The position numbers and the translations under genes were made by a program. Below are positions 61,577-64,000 of a DNA stretch of 64,000 nt, piece by piece; the stretch's first letter is position 1, and every line of letters starts with the position of its first letter. Origin of the DNA: Ruegeria arenilitoris (GTDB lineage: Bacteria; Pseudomonadota; Alphaproteobacteria; Rhodobacterales; Rhodobacteraceae); the NCBI RefSeq assembly GCF_013030265.1, contig NZ_WPZQ01000012.1:64501-128500 (forward strand). The letters are read 5' to 3'. Under the pieces are notes generated by a model. It was not told where the DNA came from and searched no databases. It was given only the letters and a program-made list of their open reading frames with translations.

Positions 61577-62479
61577 TCACATCGCCAGCTTGCGTAATTG
61601 CTGCCACAACAAATCTACGGCCGGCTGATCCAGATCGGTTTTTCGGGCAGCGCAAATATTCCATGTAATCTGCGGCTCGGTTTCGATCAGTTTTACCGAA
61701 CCGGAAGAGGCCAGTTCGCTGAACGTCTCAGGCATTCCACCAACCACGAAAGCACTGTCATCCAGCAGCGAGGCCAGAAAGGCATAGTCGTCACTTTCGA
61801 TCTGGGGCAGAGTTCTGACCTTTTGTGCCGCCTCTTCGTTCCCACCCAGTGCCTTGGTCAGTGCCGCGCGCCAATGTTTGTGCAAATGTGGTGAGGCAAA
61901 GGGATACTCAAACACGTCACGCAATTTGCAAACGGGGGCGTCGTGCAGCGGATGACTGACATGCGCAGCAAATACCACGGCGCGTTTTTCGAACATCATC
62001 AACTCGATGTTTTCGGTTTCCGGCGTATGGGTCAGATCGCCCACATAGATATCGATTTCGCGGTTCTCCAGCATCTCGATCGGCGCTTGCCGGGCACTGA
62101 CCGACACACTGACCCGTAATCCCGGAGAGACCTGCAGCGCTGCTTGCATCGCAGGTTTGATCAGGGTCCGGGGTGTCAGCGGCCCGCACCCTATCCGCAC
62201 GGCTTGTCCCGCATCTGATCGAATATTCGCAATCTGCAGCTCGCAGGTCTGAAGTTCCGACTGCAGTTTTCGGGCAATGGGCAGAAATTCCTGCCCCTTG
62301 CGTGTCAGACCACTGTTGCCACGCTTTCGGTGAAACAGGGGAAACCCCACTTGGTCTTCCGCCATTGCGACATAGCGTGACAAAGACGCGTTCGACACGC
62401 CCATGCGTTTGGCAGCGTCCTGAAAGTTACCGGTATCGGCAAGATTCAAGAAGGCGGACAGGGATTTCTCATTCAGCAT
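61577..62479 (-). CDS. LysR-family regulator beside arylsulfatase
   Basis: A 300-residue LysR regulator: helix-turn-helix in GNFQDAAKRMGVSNASLSRY, dimer helix, effector domain from about residue 90. It is divergent from the arylsulfatase gene with 148 bases between the starts, and LysR genes usually control the gene they diverge from. The set of porin, amidohydrolase and sulfatase may be its regulon; inferred from position. Confidence 0.9.
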   Translation of the reverse strand: MLNEKSLSAFLNLADTGNFQDAAKRMGVSNASLSRYVAMAEDQVGFPLFHRKRGNSGLTRKGQEFLPIARKLQSELQTCELQIANIRSDAGQAVRIGCGPLTPRTLIKPAMQAALQVSPGLRVSVSVSARQAPIEMLENREIDIYVGDLTHTPETENIELMMFEKRAVVFAAHVSHPLHDAPVCKLRDVFEYPFASPHLHKHWRAALTKALGGNEEAAQKVRTLPQIESDDYAFLASLLDDSAFVVGGMPETFSELASSGSVKLIETEPQITWNICAARKTDLDQPAVDLLWQQLRKLAM

Positions 62480-62627
62480 CGCGGTCTCGAAAATTTCAGA
62501 TTTCGCGTATTACGTTTCAGAATTTGCAAAAATGTAAACCCGCATTGCGAGATGAACGAGCCTGCCGCTAGGAAATATCTAATCTGGCCGTTTGGTCATT
62601 TTTCATCGTTCTCAGGAGTTTAACCCG

Positions 62628-64000
62628 GTGCTTCAGATCAAATCGATAGCGTATACCGCTGCTGCCGCATTCTGTGCGCTCGCGTCGGCAGCCGTTGCAG
62701 AAACCGAAAAACCAAACATTCTCGTCATCATGGCCGATGATGTCGGCTGGGCCAGTCTTAGCAGTTATCATCAGGGCATCAAAAGCATCCAGACCCCCAA
62801 TCTTGATCAGCTTGCGGCTCAGGGTGCGCGTCTGACAGATTACTATGCGCAACCCAGTTGTACGGCGGGCCGGTCAGCCTTCATCACCGGCCAATATCCG
62901 GTACGGACCGGCATGCACACCGTTGGTCTGCCGGGTGATCCGGTGGGTCTGAGCGACGAGGATCCGACACTGGCCAATATTCTGAAATCTTTGGGTTATA
63001 CGACCGGACAATTTGGCAAGAACCATCTGGGCGACCTCAACAAGTTCCTGCCAACGGTCAAAGGCTTCGATGAATACTGGGGCTGGCTCTATCACCTCAA
63101 TGCAATGGAATACACGTCAGACCCGGATTGGCCCAAGGACCCGGAATTTGAACAGCAATTCGGTCCGCGCAACATCATTCATTCTTTTGCGACAGACACC
63201 GTGGACGAAACCGTCGATCCCCGTTGGGGCGTGGTTGGCAAACAGCGCATCGTTGACGATGGTCCCGCCCCACCGGAGCGCCAGAAAACGCTGGATGACG
63301 AGGTCACGGCCCATACCATCGACTTCATCAACCGTGCCGTCGACAGCGAAACACCGTTTTTTGTCTGGATGGCCCCGGCGCGCGCGCATGTCTGGACCCA
63401 TCTCAGCCCCGAATACGAGGCGATGCTGGGCGATGGTCGCGGCCTGCAGGACGTCGTGATGAAAGAGTTGGACGACAATGTTGGCAAGGTCACCGCTCAT
63501 CTCGAAGAACTGGGGATCGCAGACAACACCATCGTCATTTTCACTTCGGATAATGGTCCCGAAACGATGACATGGCCCGATGGCGGTACCACGCCGTTCC
63601 ACGGCGAAAAGGGCACGACGTGGGAAGGCGGATTTCGCGTGCCGGCCATCATTCGCTGGCCCGGCAAGATTGCGGAAGGCCAGGTTTTGAACGGTATCTT
63701 CGACGGCATGGACTGGATGCCCACACTGGTCGCCGCAGCCGGTGGCCCGCAGGATTTGCCTGCTGATCTGCTGGACGGGTTCGAAGGCTACAAGGTTCAT
63801 CTGGATGGCTACAATCAGCTTTCCTATCTGACCGGAGACACGCCAAGCAACCGCAAGGAAATTGTCTATTACGAAGGCACGGATCTGCAGGCAGTGCGCT
63901 ACAACGACTGGAAGGCACATTTCACCATTCAGGAAAAAGGCTGGGCCGGCCCCAAAGAAGAACTGAATGCGCCGCTTCTGTTCAACCTGCGCCGCGACCC
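62628..64000 (+). CDS. Periplasmic arylsulfatase, C-terminus beyond window
   Basis: The first 457 codons of a sulfatase. The start is GTG at 62628, with AGGAG nine bases upstream. A signal peptide fills residues 1-24. Metal residues D37 and D38 (IMADDVG) and the formylglycine Cys78 in SCTAGRSAFITGQY are visible; the motif is C-x-A-x-R rather than C-x-P-x-R. Further on are FTSDNGPET and WEGGFRVPAIIRWPGK. It hydrolyses sulfate esters. The gene runs off the right edge. The frame has no stop in the window. Confidence 0.93.
   Translation, partial: MLQIKSIAYTAAAAFCALASAAVAETEKPNILVIMADDVGWASLSSYHQGIKSIQTPNLDQLAAQGARLTDYYAQPSCTAGRSAFITGQYPVRTGMHTVGLPGDPVGLSDEDPTLANILKSLGYTTGQFGKNHLGDLNKFLPTVKGFDEYWGWLYHLNAMEYTSDPDWPKDPEFEQQFGPRNIIHSFATDTVDETVDPRWGVVGKQRIVDDGPAPPERQKTLDDEVTAHTIDFINRAVDSETPFFVWMAPARAHVWTHLSPEYEAMLGDGRGLQDVVMKELDDNVGKVTAHLEELGIADNTIVIFTSDNGPETMTWPDGGTTPFHGEKGTTWEGGFRVPAIIRWPGKIAEGQVLNGIFDGMDWMPTLVAAAGGPQDLPADLLDGFEGYKVHLDGYNQLSYLTGDTPSNRKEIVYYEGTDLQAVRYNDWKAHFTIQEKGWAGPKEELNAPLLFNLRRD

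Overview
The window reads as chromosomal DNA of a marine Rhodobacterales bacterium (Roseobacter group). The evidence is the gene content: a flagellar block in the order motA, motE-like, unknown, fliL, fliF, fliH, fliN, fliP; a Hint-domain secreted-type protein; a PfkB-type adenosine kinase next to a gene of another pathway; many small lipoproteins and short overlapping operons; and GC-rich coding sequence with ATGA overlaps. Genus and species cannot be fixed from sequence alone. No rRNA, tRNA, CRISPR array, transposase or integrase was seen.

Layout. 1-6086: flagellar motor and export genes in two divergent operons, with a CtrA-box-like site between them. 6102-12656: a two-component system divergent from a GtsABC-type glucose/mannose ABC transporter. 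12844-18132: envelope lipid transport (mlaA-mlaC), ridA, a glycerophosphodiesterase, a FemAB-like acyltransferase and a pterin dehydratase. 18129-25133: small exported proteins, a Prx5-type peroxiredoxin, a reductase, rsmD, a HAD phosphatase, map and sfsA. 25173-34057: regulator-target pairs (TetR/SDR, LysR, ArsR with NIPSNAP and ABM proteins, RHH with a small partner), with a CinA-like/GNAT/AhpD/OmpA-like run between them. 34186-37690: fadH, then rppH with a NYN-nuclease gene joined to its 3' end and a second copy of the rppH tail behind it. 37721-41317: an ECF sigma factor, a glutathione transferase, a radical SAM enzyme and a DUF547 lipoprotein, the best candidate for an undescribed pathway. 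41326-49836: adenosine kinase, nth, MarR/isochorismatase, Ada-like methyltransferase, CDF transporter, aldehyde dehydrogenase, 1-Cys peroxiredoxin and an outer-membrane barrel. 50120-51913: a His-rich/HupE/anchor three-gene module, probably metal related. 52033-57953: a cysteine-synthase-like enzyme with HxlR regulator, a Hint protein, pnp and a membrane protein. 58206-64000: an amidohydrolase, DUF3299 protein, OprB porin, LysR regulator and the start of an arylsulfatase.

The genes are mostly housekeeping plus local regulator-target pairs. Many of those pairs carry clear palindromic or repeated operator candidates in the shared promoter region. The points most worth following are the duplicated rppH tail around the NYN gene, the sigma/GST/radical SAM/DUF547 run, the 37-base palindrome inside the glycerophosphodiesterase start, the two perfect palindromes upstream of the aldehyde dehydrogenase, and the RHH/partner pair with its own operator. 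All functions are read from sequence motifs by eye; no database search was possible.
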